DNA of 8,712 nt, taken from positions 1-8,712 of the forward strand of contig URYY01000093.1 in NCBI GenBank assembly GCA_900552245.1. Direction: 5' to 3'. Shown here in pieces: positions 1 to 6,194 of the stretch. Under the pieces are notes generated by a model, which saw nothing but the letters and a program-made list of their open reading frames with translations, was not told the origin of the DNA and searched no databases. Positions within the stretch are counted from its first letter, which is position 1. Every line of letters begins with the position of its first letter. The position numbers and the translations under genes were made by a program. Source of the DNA: an uncultured Opitutales bacterium. GTDB lineage: Bacteria > Verrucomicrobiota > Verrucomicrobiia > Opitutales > Intestinicryptomonadaceae.

Positions 1-689
1 GAACATTTTTCGTTCTCTTTGCCCTCTTTTTTTCTCCCATTCCACAATCTTTGACGTAGAACGCAAATTTTCTCAAGCGAAGAGATATTTTATTCGCAGC
101 AGTGAGTTGCAAAGCCCATAAAAAATATTGGCAAATGTAAACGTTGCAAAATAGCGCGGTATTGTGCCGACACCAAAGGTTCCGGGGGCAAGAGCAAAGC
201 TTGCGAAATTGTGCGATTTTTAAGATATTGATTTAGTATTATTACTCCGCTTGTTACGTGGACTATCTTCAGCCTATAATTTTCAAAGTCTCAAGCTCTA
301 TGCGAGTTTTTGCTTAATCTTGCGTGAAAGAGCTTCAGTTTTTATTTTATTTTTTTTAACTTTCTAGGCTCTTATTATCGCAGCAAAGATATTAGCCTGT
401 CTTTTTAGCTAACTTAAAACTCCATCTGCCAAAGCGCGTTGCGCTCCGATTCCGCTACGCTACAAGCGGTGCGCTCAATAGAGCTTATTTTAATGTTTTT
501 TAATGCTATTCAAGCCCTGTCTCTGAGTGTATTAAAAGCAAAATATTTTTTACGACGCGACGCTAAATTAGTTGGATTCCGTCAAATAATTTAATTGCAT
601 AGATTCTAAGATTCTATCATTGTAATCGAATAAGAAAAGCTTAATTTCCTTAGGTTATTTAGTATAACGATAAGTTAAAACCATAAAAT
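1..689. other. AT-rich stretch without a convincing gene
   Basis: No reading frame of convincing length or codon use is seen on either strand. The DNA is AT-rich with T-runs, except for the GC-rich palindromic island at 433-475. An 8-bp unit (AGATTCTA) is repeated twice in tandem at 601-616. I see no tRNA-like cloverleaf and no good terminator hairpin for the hydrolase gene that ends at 690. At the left edge a minus-strand ATG (40-38) opens a short basic frame that runs off the window. It could be the start of a neighbouring gene, but too little is visible to call it. Confidence 0.6.
433..475. repeat. GC-rich palindromic island (REP-like)
   Basis: Two adjacent short inverted repeats are visible: AGCGC-GTT-GCGCT (433-445) and CCGCT-8 nt-AGCGG (452-469), followed by another GCGCT-containing arm (471-475 region). 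The motif TGCGCTC occurs twice here. The island is sharply GC-rich within AT-rich intergenic DNA, which fits an extragenic palindromic repeat or a structured-RNA element. No second copy was noticed in this window, so the repeat nature is inferred from the palindromic structure alone. Confidence 0.4.
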
Positions 690-1907
690 TTAATTTTCCA
701 AGTTTTGAATTTCGGCTTTGTTTAATTTTTTCAAGGCTTCCAAAACGTAGGTGTTTTTTGTGGCGGAAGTAGAATTTACCGGCTGGTAGCTTAAGTCGTA
801 AACCCAGAAAGCCGTCAGTTGGGGCTTTAGCTTTTCGATTGCTAGCAATGCTTCTTCAAAGGCTTTATCGGTAAAAAAATATTCGCTTTTTGCAGAGTCG
901 TTCGACCAGCCCCATTCGCCTAAGAATAGGGGTTTTCGAGCCTTTTTGGCCGCCTTTAAAGAAAACTCCAATAGCGATTCAAAAGTTTCCTTTTCTCCGT
1001 AAAGTTTAATCAAATCGGCATTGTTAAATAGATGGACGCTCAGTGCGTCAAATTCGGAATTGTCTTTGATCATGAGGCGCTCGCGGACCTGTGGAGTGTC
1101 TGTGCTCCAGCGCCCGTTTATGTTGTTGAAAGAGCTTCTTCTCGGGAATCTATCGCCGAGGAATATTGGTCTAATTTTATCAAGAGAGCGTATGTTTTTG
1201 CAGAATTCCTCTAATACGGGGTAAATCATTTTTCTTGTGATTTTATCTTTGAGAGTGCGTTTTCTTGGCGTACCCATTTTTTCGCTGACAGGGAAGAGCC
1301 CGTTTTCGCTGCCGGGGAGGTCGCATAAATACAGGAAGTTTTCTGCAAATTCCCAGGCCCATACAGCTCGGCTATCTTTGTAGCGCTGCACAATTTCCAG
1401 CGTGAATTTCTTAAAAAAATCGCGAGTGTCGGAATTTCTGTCGCCCCACTTTGAAACGGGTTCCTTCATTATATCCGGAATAGAAAATTGGCTACTTAGG
1501 AAGGTAAAAATTACGCCTATATTTCTTTTCTCGGATTCGCTTACAAGAAAGTCTAGGCGTTCGAAAAATTCCTCTTTATCAGTTAAGTAGAGATTCCAAT
1601 TTAAGGGCCAATATCCTGAAATTTGGGTTCTAAAAAATGGAATGTTATAAGCTTTAAAAAGCTCTAAATCTGCAATAAATTTCTTTTCTTTTGCCGGCAG
1701 TGAAGCCTCGGAAGAAAGCGTCAAATTTGAAAATGCGTTTGGGTAATTTATGCCGTGAGAGTATGCTTTGCGGCCGTCTAGTAAAAATACGTTGTCTTTA
1801 GATACGGTGAGCCTTAGTTTTGTATTCGAATTGCAAAGAGCAATTTTAAAAACCATCATAAAGGATATTAAAACAAAGAAGCTTTTTAGAACTTTAAAAA
1901 CACGCAT
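690..1907 (-). CDS. Secreted GH5-like glycoside hydrolase with altered catalytic dyad
   Basis: This 405-residue protein resembles 'cellulase family' (GH5, clan GH-A) hydrolases with a (beta/alpha)8 barrel. It starts with a basic, hydrophobic export signal (residues about 1-25, ending IALC; the Leu before Cys makes a lipobox poor). Family-like landmarks are HGINYPNAF (51-59), SGYWP (97-101), the end of strand 4 at W185-E186, the WSTDTP segment (267-272), H292 in SVHLF, the nucleophile region FLGEWG with E331, and W368 in FWVY. The usual Asn-Glu acid/base pair should fall at 189-190 but reads Glu-Asn, so activity is uncertain. The ATG at 1907 has only a weak Shine-Dalgarno (TTGG), but it is the start that preserves the full signal peptide. 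The substrate cannot be named; a beta-glucan or beta-mannan is plausible from the family. It stands alone, with no neighbouring gene in the same direction nearby. Confidence 0.8.
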   Translation of the reverse strand: MRVFKVLKSFFVLISFMMVFKIALCNSNTKLRLTVSKDNVFLLDGRKAYSHGINYPNAFSNLTLSSEASLPAKEKKFIADLELFKAYNIPFFRTQISGYWPLNWNLYLTDKEEFFERLDFLVSESEKRNIGVIFTFLSSQFSIPDIMKEPVSKWGDRNSDTRDFFKKFTLEIVQRYKDSRAVWAWEFAENFLYLCDLPGSENGLFPVSEKMGTPRKRTLKDKITRKMIYPVLEEFCKNIRSLDKIRPIFLGDRFPRRSSFNNINGRWSTDTPQVRERLMIKDNSEFDALSVHLFNNADLIKLYGEKETFESLLEFSLKAAKKARKPLFLGEWGWSNDSAKSEYFFTDKAFEEALLAIEKLKPQLTAFWVYDLSYQPVNSTSATKNTYVLEALKKLNKAEIQNLEN

Positions 1908-2461
1908 ATGCCAATGTTAAATTGTCGGTAAAATCATTTGCAAGCATTTAAAAGCTTTGCAAAAATCAAAACTTAGAACTTTTTTAAGGGGAATTGCATT
2001 GGCAGAAGGCAAAACTATCGAGAAAGTTTGATTAGAATTTTTTTTAGTTAAAAGCTTAATATAGCAATAGCTATTTGACTTAAAAATTGGAAATATTTTA
2101 GTCTTGAAAGCTGTTGCAAGCAGACGTGCTTTCTTTATCTTGCAGCCTATGAATATATGGGGAAGTCGCATTTTCTGTCCTATAAGATTAAGAGTGCAAA
2201 TTTCTTTTAAAATAATATATTGAATTTGATGCTTTGCTTTAGACTTAGTATAATGAGCGCCCAGATGTTGAAAGAATCTGGGATAGTTAGAGAAAGACAG
2301 ATGTTTGTCGCACAATATACATTATGTCTAATTGTTCGACAACTCAAAAAAAGACCTTATTTTACCCATCTAAATTCGATTCTCAATTAGAGGCGGATAA
2401 CATTTTAACTTCATCTTACTTGCTGGTGTTAAGTATGATACGAAAATCATATACACCTGCT

Positions 2462-2689
2462 TTAAGAAGAAAAAACGTGGTTAGACAATCGCAGTATTGT
2501 GCACCAAAAATGGCCTATTTTCGTACAAAATTGTCGTTGTCTGGGCAAAATTTACAACTTTCTGACAAAATTTTGAAAATTTTGGCGCGAAAAGCCATAA
2601 CTTACGAAAAATTTTATGTCAGATTTGCATTTTTCTGACAAAAACGGAAAAAAAGTAACTTTTGTGCAGTCCTAGACCACTCTTCTTAA
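2462..2689. repeat. Imperfect terminal inverted repeats, possible MITE or IS relic
   Basis: TTAAGAAGA at 2462-2470 is matched in reverse complement by TCTTCTTAA at 2681-2689. Further inward, GTGGT (2477-2481) pairs with ACCAC (2676-2680), and TGCAC (2500-2504) pairs with GTGCA (2664-2668). The order is collinear, but spacing in the left arm is longer by 6 and about 8 nt. The enclosed DNA of about 230 bp has no transposase. No target-site duplication is visible at the ends. It may be a decayed miniature element, or a coincidence favoured by AT-rich DNA. Confidence 0.3.
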
Positions 2690-2984
2690 TACTAAATTTT
2701 ATAAAAATCGAATAACAATATGAACGTGAAAAATTGGTATGAAATAAACAAAGAATATCTCAATTTTAGTTCTGTGTTAGCTATTATGAATGGCGCCCTC
2801 CCCCTTAAGACTTAAGTTAGATTTTTCGATTTTTAAGCCACTGATTAGTCAATAAAGCTTAGTTAGCAATGATGTTTCGATACCTCTGGATTAAGTATTT
2901 TTGAAAACTTCTTTAATTTATCTTTTAATGTAAGTCTACATAACACTTGTGATTTTATAGATAGTGCAATTACACGTAAAATTA

Positions 2985-3014
2985 TTGACAAAGTAAAAAT
3001 TTTATCCTTATAAT
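2985..3014 (+). promoter_or_regulatory. Consensus sigma70-type promoter of the lipoprotein pair
   Basis: A perfect -35 box TTGACA (2985-2990) and a perfect -10 box TATAAT (3009-3014) are separated by 18 nt. Transcription would begin near 3021, giving a leader of about 115 nt before the first lipoprotein start at 3135. Both hexamers being perfect is unusual and suggests strong, largely factor-independent expression, although the organism's own sigma factor preferences are unknown. Confidence 0.75.
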
Positions 3015-3082
3015 CTAGATGAAGTTAATGAAGTGTATAACGTAAATAACTCGATAAGGTGTAAGACGAATAGAAGGCTTTT

Positions 3083-3115
3083 ATGAAAAAAAGAAATTTT
3101 ATATTAGCTTTTTAA
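3083..3115 (+). CDS. Possible 10-codon leader peptide ORF
   Basis: ATG at 3083 follows a good Shine-Dalgarno (AGAAGG, 3072-3077, 5 nt before the ATG) and encodes MKKRNFILAF before TAA at 3113-3115, 19 nt upstream of the first lipoprotein gene. It lies inside the predicted leader transcript. The peptide looks like the first residues of an export signal, so it could be a translated leader that influences downstream translation, or the stump of a truncated secreted protein gene. No regulatory codon run or attenuator hairpin is evident. Confidence 0.3.
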   Translation: MKKRNFILAF

Positions 3116-3134
3116 AACTTGAGAAGTAAAACCA

Positions 3135-3707
3135 ATGAAAACATCAATTAAAAATCTAGTATATTTTCTAGGGCTATTTTTGCTATCGCTAGTGCTTTTT
3201 TCCTGTTATAATCCTGTATATCCTCCACTCGGCAAGAAAATGTCTAAGGAGCTAACTGCATCATATAATAACATTGCAGACGAGTTGGGAATACCGAATC
3301 TTCCCCAAGGTACCAAGTGGGTGCTAGACGCAGAAACCAAACCTTATGATAAGAGAGCACCCTGGGATATTAACGTATGCTGCGAACGCATGTTGAAACA
3401 TAATATCTTTTGTTCTCTTCACTTAAAAAAAGAAGGAAATTCGTACAAAATTGTGAATGGGACTTACTATGTTAACAAATATAACTATGGCAGTATCTTT
3501 GAACCCTTTTTGTGTTTTAATTTTGCTACGGGAGATGATGAATTTCTAAAAAAATACAGATATCACCGCCTGAAAATTACTTATGAAAAATATGAATACG
3601 ATACGGGAAAAGCAGAAATCTGTCGCGAAATAACAAGAAAGGAAGCCTATAAATATCTGCGAGACTGGCACCCTAATGGAGATTTTTATGAAAATCTGAT
3701 AAAATAA
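3135..3707 (+). CDS. Tandem-duplicated lipoprotein of unknown function, copy 1
   Basis: A 190-residue protein of unknown function. Residues 1-24 form a lipoprotein signal: basic start (MKTSIKN), hydrophobic core, and lipobox L21-F22-S23-C24, so Cys24 should be lipidated and the mature protein anchored to a membrane. The mature part is hydrophilic, rich in Lys, Tyr and Asp/Glu, with no catalytic motif I recognise. Notable segments are YNNIADELGIP (44-54), WVLDA (62-66), KKEGNSYKI (98-106) and a C-terminal block (126-176) encoded by DNA identical to copy 2. It has three mature-region cysteines besides Cys24 in its middle (C82, C83, C93), plus C127 and C162. The ATG has GAGAAG (3121-3126) 8 nt upstream. 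It follows a consensus promoter and is probably co-transcribed with copy 2, 74 nt downstream. AT-rich codon use contrasts with nrdJ and the transporter, hinting at acquired or fast-evolving DNA. Confidence 0.8.
   Translation: MKTSIKNLVYFLGLFLLSLVLFSCYNPVYPPLGKKMSKELTASYNNIADELGIPNLPQGTKWVLDAETKPYDKRAPWDINVCCERMLKHNIFCSLHLKKEGNSYKIVNGTYYVNKYNYGSIFEPFLCFNFATGDDEFLKKYRYHRLKITYEKYEYDTGKAEICREITRKEAYKYLRDWHPNGDFYENLIK
3509..3662 (+). repeat. 154-bp identical block, copy 1
   Basis: Direct repeat unit inside the first lipoprotein gene, identical without a single mismatch to 4153-4306 (offset 644 nt). It covers codons 126 to 176. The sequences on both sides differ between the copies. Confidence 0.92.
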
Positions 3708-3766
3708 ATGCTGTGTGTTCTGTTTAATAACAAAATGGGAACAATGTTGTGAACAGTAAAACATAC

Positions 3767-3773
3767 GGAAAGG
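3767..3773 (+). promoter_or_regulatory. Ribosome binding site of lipoprotein copy 2
   Basis: GGAAAGG lies 8 nt before ATG 3782. It decides the start in favour of 3782 over the upstream in-frame GTG at 3749, which lacks a comparable site and would place 11 extra polar residues before the signal peptide. The 3782 start also aligns exactly with the first residue of copy 1. Confidence 0.7.
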
Positions 3774-3781
3774 TAGGATCA

Positions 3782-4351
3782 ATGAAAGCATCAATTAAAA
3801 ATCTAGTATATTTTCTAGTGCTATTTTTGCTATCGCTAGTGCTTTTTTCTTGTTATGATCCTAAATACCCTCCACTCGGCAATCAAATCTCTAAGGAGTT
3901 AACTGCGTCATATAATAACATTGCAGATGAATTGGGCATCCCGAATGTCCCCAAAGGATTCACCATGTGGGTATTAGATGCCAAAACCAAACCTTTTGAT
4001 AAAGCGCCTTGGGATATTGCAGTAGGCTTTGATTATCCTAAATATAATATAGTTTGCTCACTTAGAGTAAAGAAGGAAGGGAATTCATATAAAATAATAG
4101 AAGGAACTTATTTTGTCTTTAAGCGCGACTATGGCAGTACCTTAGAACCCCATTTGTGTTTTAATTTTGCTACGGGAGATGATGAATTTCTAAAAAAATA
4201 CAGATATCACCGCCTGAAAATTACTTATGAAAAATATGAATACGATACGGGAAAAGCAGAAATCTGTCGCGAAATAACAAGAAAGGAAGCCTATAAATAT
4301 CTGCGAACTTGGCACCCCTATGGAGATTTTTATGGAAATCTAATACAATAA
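3782..4351 (+). CDS. Tandem-duplicated lipoprotein of unknown function, copy 2
   Basis: A 189-residue paralog of the preceding gene with the same layout: MKASIKN start, hydrophobic core and lipobox L21-F22-S23-C24. Residues 1-58 match copy 1 closely. The middle (about 59-124) has diverged: for example the Cys-Cys pair of copy 1 (82-83) is replaced by Gly-Phe, and one residue is gained and two lost around 60-90. From L125 to R175 the two proteins are identical. The conserved skeleton includes WVLDA, APWDI, KKEGNSYKI and WHP near the C-terminus. The function is unknown; divergent centre with conserved ends would suit paralogs that bind different partners, which is inference. The gene probably shares the promoter at 2985-3014, and a hairpin at 4504-4539 is the first good stop signal downstream. 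Confidence 0.8.
   Translation: MKASIKNLVYFLVLFLLSLVLFSCYDPKYPPLGNQISKELTASYNNIADELGIPNVPKGFTMWVLDAKTKPFDKAPWDIAVGFDYPKYNIVCSLRVKKEGNSYKIIEGTYFVFKRDYGSTLEPHLCFNFATGDDEFLKKYRYHRLKITYEKYEYDTGKAEICREITRKEAYKYLRTWHPYGDFYGNLIQ
4153..4306 (+). repeat. 154-bp identical block, copy 2
   Basis: Second unit of the perfect direct repeat, identical to 3509-3662. It covers codons 125 to 175 of the second lipoprotein gene. Just outside it, both at the 5' side (CCCCAT versus CCCTTT) and at the 3' side (GAACTT versus GAGACT), the copies differ. Confidence 0.92.
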
Positions 4352-4503
4352 ATCGTGTATTTTACTTAATTGCATTTTATTAATAAGTAGAAGCTACCCT
4401 ATTTTCGTAGGCCGAAGTCTATTGTGACTAGTGTGGAAATTTTCAAGAAGTTTAACTTTATTTACTTCAAACCAAGAGCCATTACAAGTGAGATCTTATA
4501 AAA

Positions 4504-4539
4504 GAAATGCCCAAGCGATTGAACTTGCTTGGGCATTTC
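4504..4539 (-). terminator. Intrinsic terminator between convergent genes
   Basis: A perfect 13-bp stem, GAAATGCCCAAGC (4504-4516) and GCTTGGGCATTTC (4527-4539), encloses a 10-nt loop. Read on the minus strand it lies 26 nt after the transporter stop and is followed by a T-rich stretch (TTTTAT). Read on the plus strand it is followed after 5 nt by TTTTT, so it may also stop transcripts from the lipoprotein pair, whose last gene ends 152 nt before it. Confidence 0.82.
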
Positions 4540-4565
4540 CTATCGTTTTTATCTTAACAAGAGAA

Positions 4566-5804
4566 TCAATCTATACAAATGGGCTTTAATTTGGGCGACA
4601 GAATATGAATTATAACAAGCGCCACTAAGTAGGAAACTGAAGCTCCGTAAAATATGGTCTCGTAACTGCCCGTTATAGAAACTATATGTGCAATAGTAAG
4701 TGAAAGCACAAACGATGTCGCACTCGAAAAAGCCGTTCCGCAACCCGTCAGGCTTGCAACCAAATTTTTTGGCGCAACGTCGCTTGCCATGGCAAACAAG
4801 TTGGCCGAGAAGCCCTGATGCGCGGCACCTGCAAGACCTATTAATGAAGCTGCAATCCACATGTCGGGCGCGGACTGTGCAAAGGCTACCGGACAGACGC
4901 AGCAAGCACATATCAAAAGTGCAATTTTTCTGGAAAAATTCACACTCTTTCCGCGCTTAATAAGTTCGCTTGAAATCCAACCGCCGCCGACGCTTCCGAC
5001 GCACGCAATGGAGTAAATCAAAGCTAATGGAGCGGCTATATCCGAGAGCGATGCATTGTAGTTCTTTTCCAGGAAGTTCGGAGTCCAAAATAAGTAAAAC
5101 CACCAAATTGGCCCCGACATTGCCATGCCAACTATGTAAGCCCAACTTGAGCCATAGGTGAGAAGCTTAAGCCACGATACCTTCTTTTGCGGCTCAACCT
5201 GCTCTTCCTCCGCTTCGTCGGCAAAATTTGCCGCAGGTTTTTCGCCATATGAAAAATACCATATTGCAATCCAAACCAAACCCAAAAGCCCCAATGTAAC
5301 AAAAGATGCCTGCCAGCTGTGGAACGCCGCGATAAGCGGTATTAAAAGCGGAGCAACTATCGCGCCAACATTGCTGCCCGAATTGAATAATCCATTTGCG
5401 AGCGCTCTCTCGGATTTTGGGAAATTTGTCGAGACTGCCCTGACTGCAGCCGGAAAGTTGCCGCCCTCAAACAAGCCAAGCATTATTCTTGCGAGCAAAA
5501 AACCCAATACGGAACTTGCAAGCGCATGAGCCGCCGTTGCAACGCTCCAGAAAAAGGCGACTATCACAAAGCCCTTTCTCACCCCGACTTTGTCTATCAA
5601 ATACCCCATCAAAAATGAACCCACTGCGTACGCGCACTGAAAGCCCATTATGATGTAGGAGAAGTCATATTCGTCCCACTGAAATTGCTCCGAAAGTGTT
5701 CCTTTCAGAAGTCCGATTACTTGCCTGTCCATGTAATTTATTGCCGTTATCAAAAACAGCAAAAAGCACACGAACCACTTGAAGTTTGAACCTTTGTTTT
5801 GCAT
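4566..5804 (-). CDS. MFS transporter, hexuronate (ExuT-like) / ACS family
   Basis: A 412-residue inner-membrane protein with about 12 hydrophobic segments in two six-helix halves, joined by an acidic loop (about 190-212, rich in Glu). Motifs fit the anion:cation symporter branch that includes ExuT and related sugar-acid importers: NYMDRQ (23-28), the MFS signature GYLIDKVGVRKG (67-78) after helix 2, LGLFEGGNFPAAVRA (109-123) at helix 4, and WWFYLFWTP (234-242) in helix 7. Length is normal for the family. It most likely imports galacturonate, glucuronate or a similar acid with protons; the exact substrate cannot be read from the sequence. The ATG at 5804 follows an AAGAGA-type Shine-Dalgarno overlapping the end of a small upstream frame. 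It is transcribed separately from nrdJ, which has its own terminator upstream, and ends at the hairpin at 4504-4539. Confidence 0.9.
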   Translation of the reverse strand: MQNKGSNFKWFVCFLLFLITAINYMDRQVIGLLKGTLSEQFQWDEYDFSYIIMGFQCAYAVGSFLMGYLIDKVGVRKGFVIVAFFWSVATAAHALASSVLGFLLARIMLGLFEGGNFPAAVRAVSTNFPKSERALANGLFNSGSNVGAIVAPLLIPLIAAFHSWQASFVTLGLLGLVWIAIWYFSYGEKPAANFADEAEEEQVEPQKKVSWLKLLTYGSSWAYIVGMAMSGPIWWFYLFWTPNFLEKNYNASLSDIAAPLALIYSIACVGSVGGGWISSELIKRGKSVNFSRKIALLICACCVCPVAFAQSAPDMWIAASLIGLAGAAHQGFSANLFAMASDVAPKNLVASLTGCGTAFSSATSFVLSLTIAHIVSITGSYETIFYGASVSYLVALVIIHILSPKLKPICID

Positions 5805-5808
5805 ATAA

Positions 5809-5997
5809 CTAATCTCTTAAATCATTCATTGGGCGAACTTTCACATTGCCCGAAAGTTCGGCAAGAGCGCGCCTCCATCGATTGAATAAATGACCAAGCA
5901 AAAAAAATTCCATGGCCAAATATTCCGGTAAAAGCAAAAACGCTCCACGAAGCCCGCCCATACGCTGCGAAGAAGCAACCTCAGTAGAATTTAACAT
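5809..5997 (-). CDS. Small hypothetical ORF before the transporter
   Basis: A 62-codon frame that ends 4 nt before the transporter ATG, with its last codons (TTA AGA GAT TAG) supplying that gene's Shine-Dalgarno. Its base composition and codon choice resemble the transporter rather than the AT-rich spacer, and the peptide has a hydrophobic centre (GAFLLLPEYLAMEFFLLG, about 18-35) followed by a basic segment (FNRWRR). The frame stays open about 20 codons upstream of the ATG at 5997, but without another standard start. The ATG has only a poor ribosome binding site. It may be a real small membrane peptide, a translated leader coupled to the transporter, or the C-terminal remnant of a lost gene. 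I do not recognise it. Confidence 0.35.
   Translation of the reverse strand: MLNSTEVASSQRMGGLRGAFLLLPEYLAMEFFLLGHLFNRWRRALAELSGNVKVRPMNDLRD
5834..5860 (-). promoter_or_regulatory. 9-bp stem-loop in front of the transporter gene
   Basis: CGAACTTTC (5834-5842) and GAAAGTTCG (5852-5860) form a perfect 9-bp inverted repeat with a 9-nt loop, 29 nt before the transporter start. It lacks a T-run, so it is not an intrinsic terminator. It could be an operator or an RNA structure affecting translation. It also lies inside the small frame at 5809-5997, so it may be incidental. Confidence 0.35.
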
Positions 5998-6050
5998 ATC
6001 CGCTATTCTGTCAATAAAAGACTGATAAAATTTTAACTTTGCCTTGTTTA

Positions 6051-6068
6051 TATTCGTTTACGCGAATA
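6051..6068. promoter_or_regulatory. Operator-like palindrome upstream of the transporter
   Basis: TATTCG (6051-6056) and CGAATA (6063-6068) are perfect 6-bp arms around TTTACG, in the AT-rich spacer between the nrdJ terminator and the transporter leader. On the minus strand it overlaps a -10-like TATAAA (6053-6048), although no good -35 accompanies it. The position fits a repressor site for a sugar-acid regulon, but no regulator gene is visible here. Confidence 0.3.
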
Positions 6069-6134
6069 GTGAATTTATAAAAAATGCGGGCTCTAAAACT
6101 GATAAAAATGAAGTATTTCGCTTTCCTTAAGAAT

Positions 6135-6170
6135 AAAAAGAGAGTGCAAAGTTTAAACTCTGCACCCTCT
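6135..6170 (-). terminator. Intrinsic terminator of nrdJ
   Basis: On the minus strand, AGAGGGTGCAGAG (6170-6158) pairs with CTTTGCACTCTCT (6151-6139) along 13 positions, two of them G-U, around the loop TTTAAA. The stem runs directly into TTTTATTC. It begins 24 nt after the nrdJ stop codon, as expected for a rho-independent terminator, and separates nrdJ from the transporter gene. Confidence 0.88.
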
Positions 6171-6194
6171 AAAAATTTTCGCAAAGAATTAAAA

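Larger units (their letters stand above)
1908..3134. other. AT-rich, gene-poor intergenic region
   Basis: This stretch of about 1.2 kb separates the hydrolase from the divergently placed lipoprotein pair. The open frames in it (1917-2315 minus, beginning TTG; 2324-2638 plus, no ribosome binding site) have AT-driven composition rich in Lys, Phe, Ile and Ser, show no recognisable motif, and are probably chance. A weak minus-strand promoter candidate, TTGTCG-17-TATATT (2342-2314), could serve the hydrolase with a leader of about 400 nt. The region also holds the imperfect inverted repeats at 2462-2689 and a 7-bp hairpin (TGTCAGA/TCTGACA, 2617-2640). Its right end carries the lipoprotein promoter and leader, listed separately. 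Confidence 0.55.

Noticed and set aside
1..40. Minus-strand ATG at 40 opening a basic frame (MGEKKRAKRTKNV) that leaves the window
   Set aside because: Only 13 codons are visible, and the T-rich plus strand alone can explain the Lys/Arg content. A second ATG at 6 has a better purine-rich lead-in, but no start can be chosen.
601..616. Tandem 8-bp repeat AGATTCTA
   Set aside because: Two short units in AT-rich DNA are expected by chance, and no CRISPR-like spacing or further copies are seen.
1917..2315. 132-codon minus-strand open frame ending 9 nt before the hydrolase start
   Set aside because: It begins with TTG without a ribosome binding site, has an AT-driven composition and shows no domain-like pattern. 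Its closeness to the hydrolase gene is the only point in its favour.
2324..2638. 104-codon plus-strand open frame
   Set aside because: No Shine-Dalgarno before the ATG, no recognisable motif, and it runs across the inverted repeats in AT-rich DNA.
2617..2640. TGTCAGA/TCTGACA hairpin as a terminator
   Set aside because: The stem is only 7 bp and AT-rich, and no credible gene ends close by on either strand.
2720..2815. 31-codon plus-strand frame starting MNVKNWYEINKEY
   Set aside because: The peptide looks fairly protein-like, so it might be a gene remnant, but there is no ribosome binding site and the length is within chance expectation.
4549..4911. Cysteine-rich 120-codon minus-strand frame
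   Set aside because: It overlaps the transporter in another frame and its composition is that of a shadow of the real gene.
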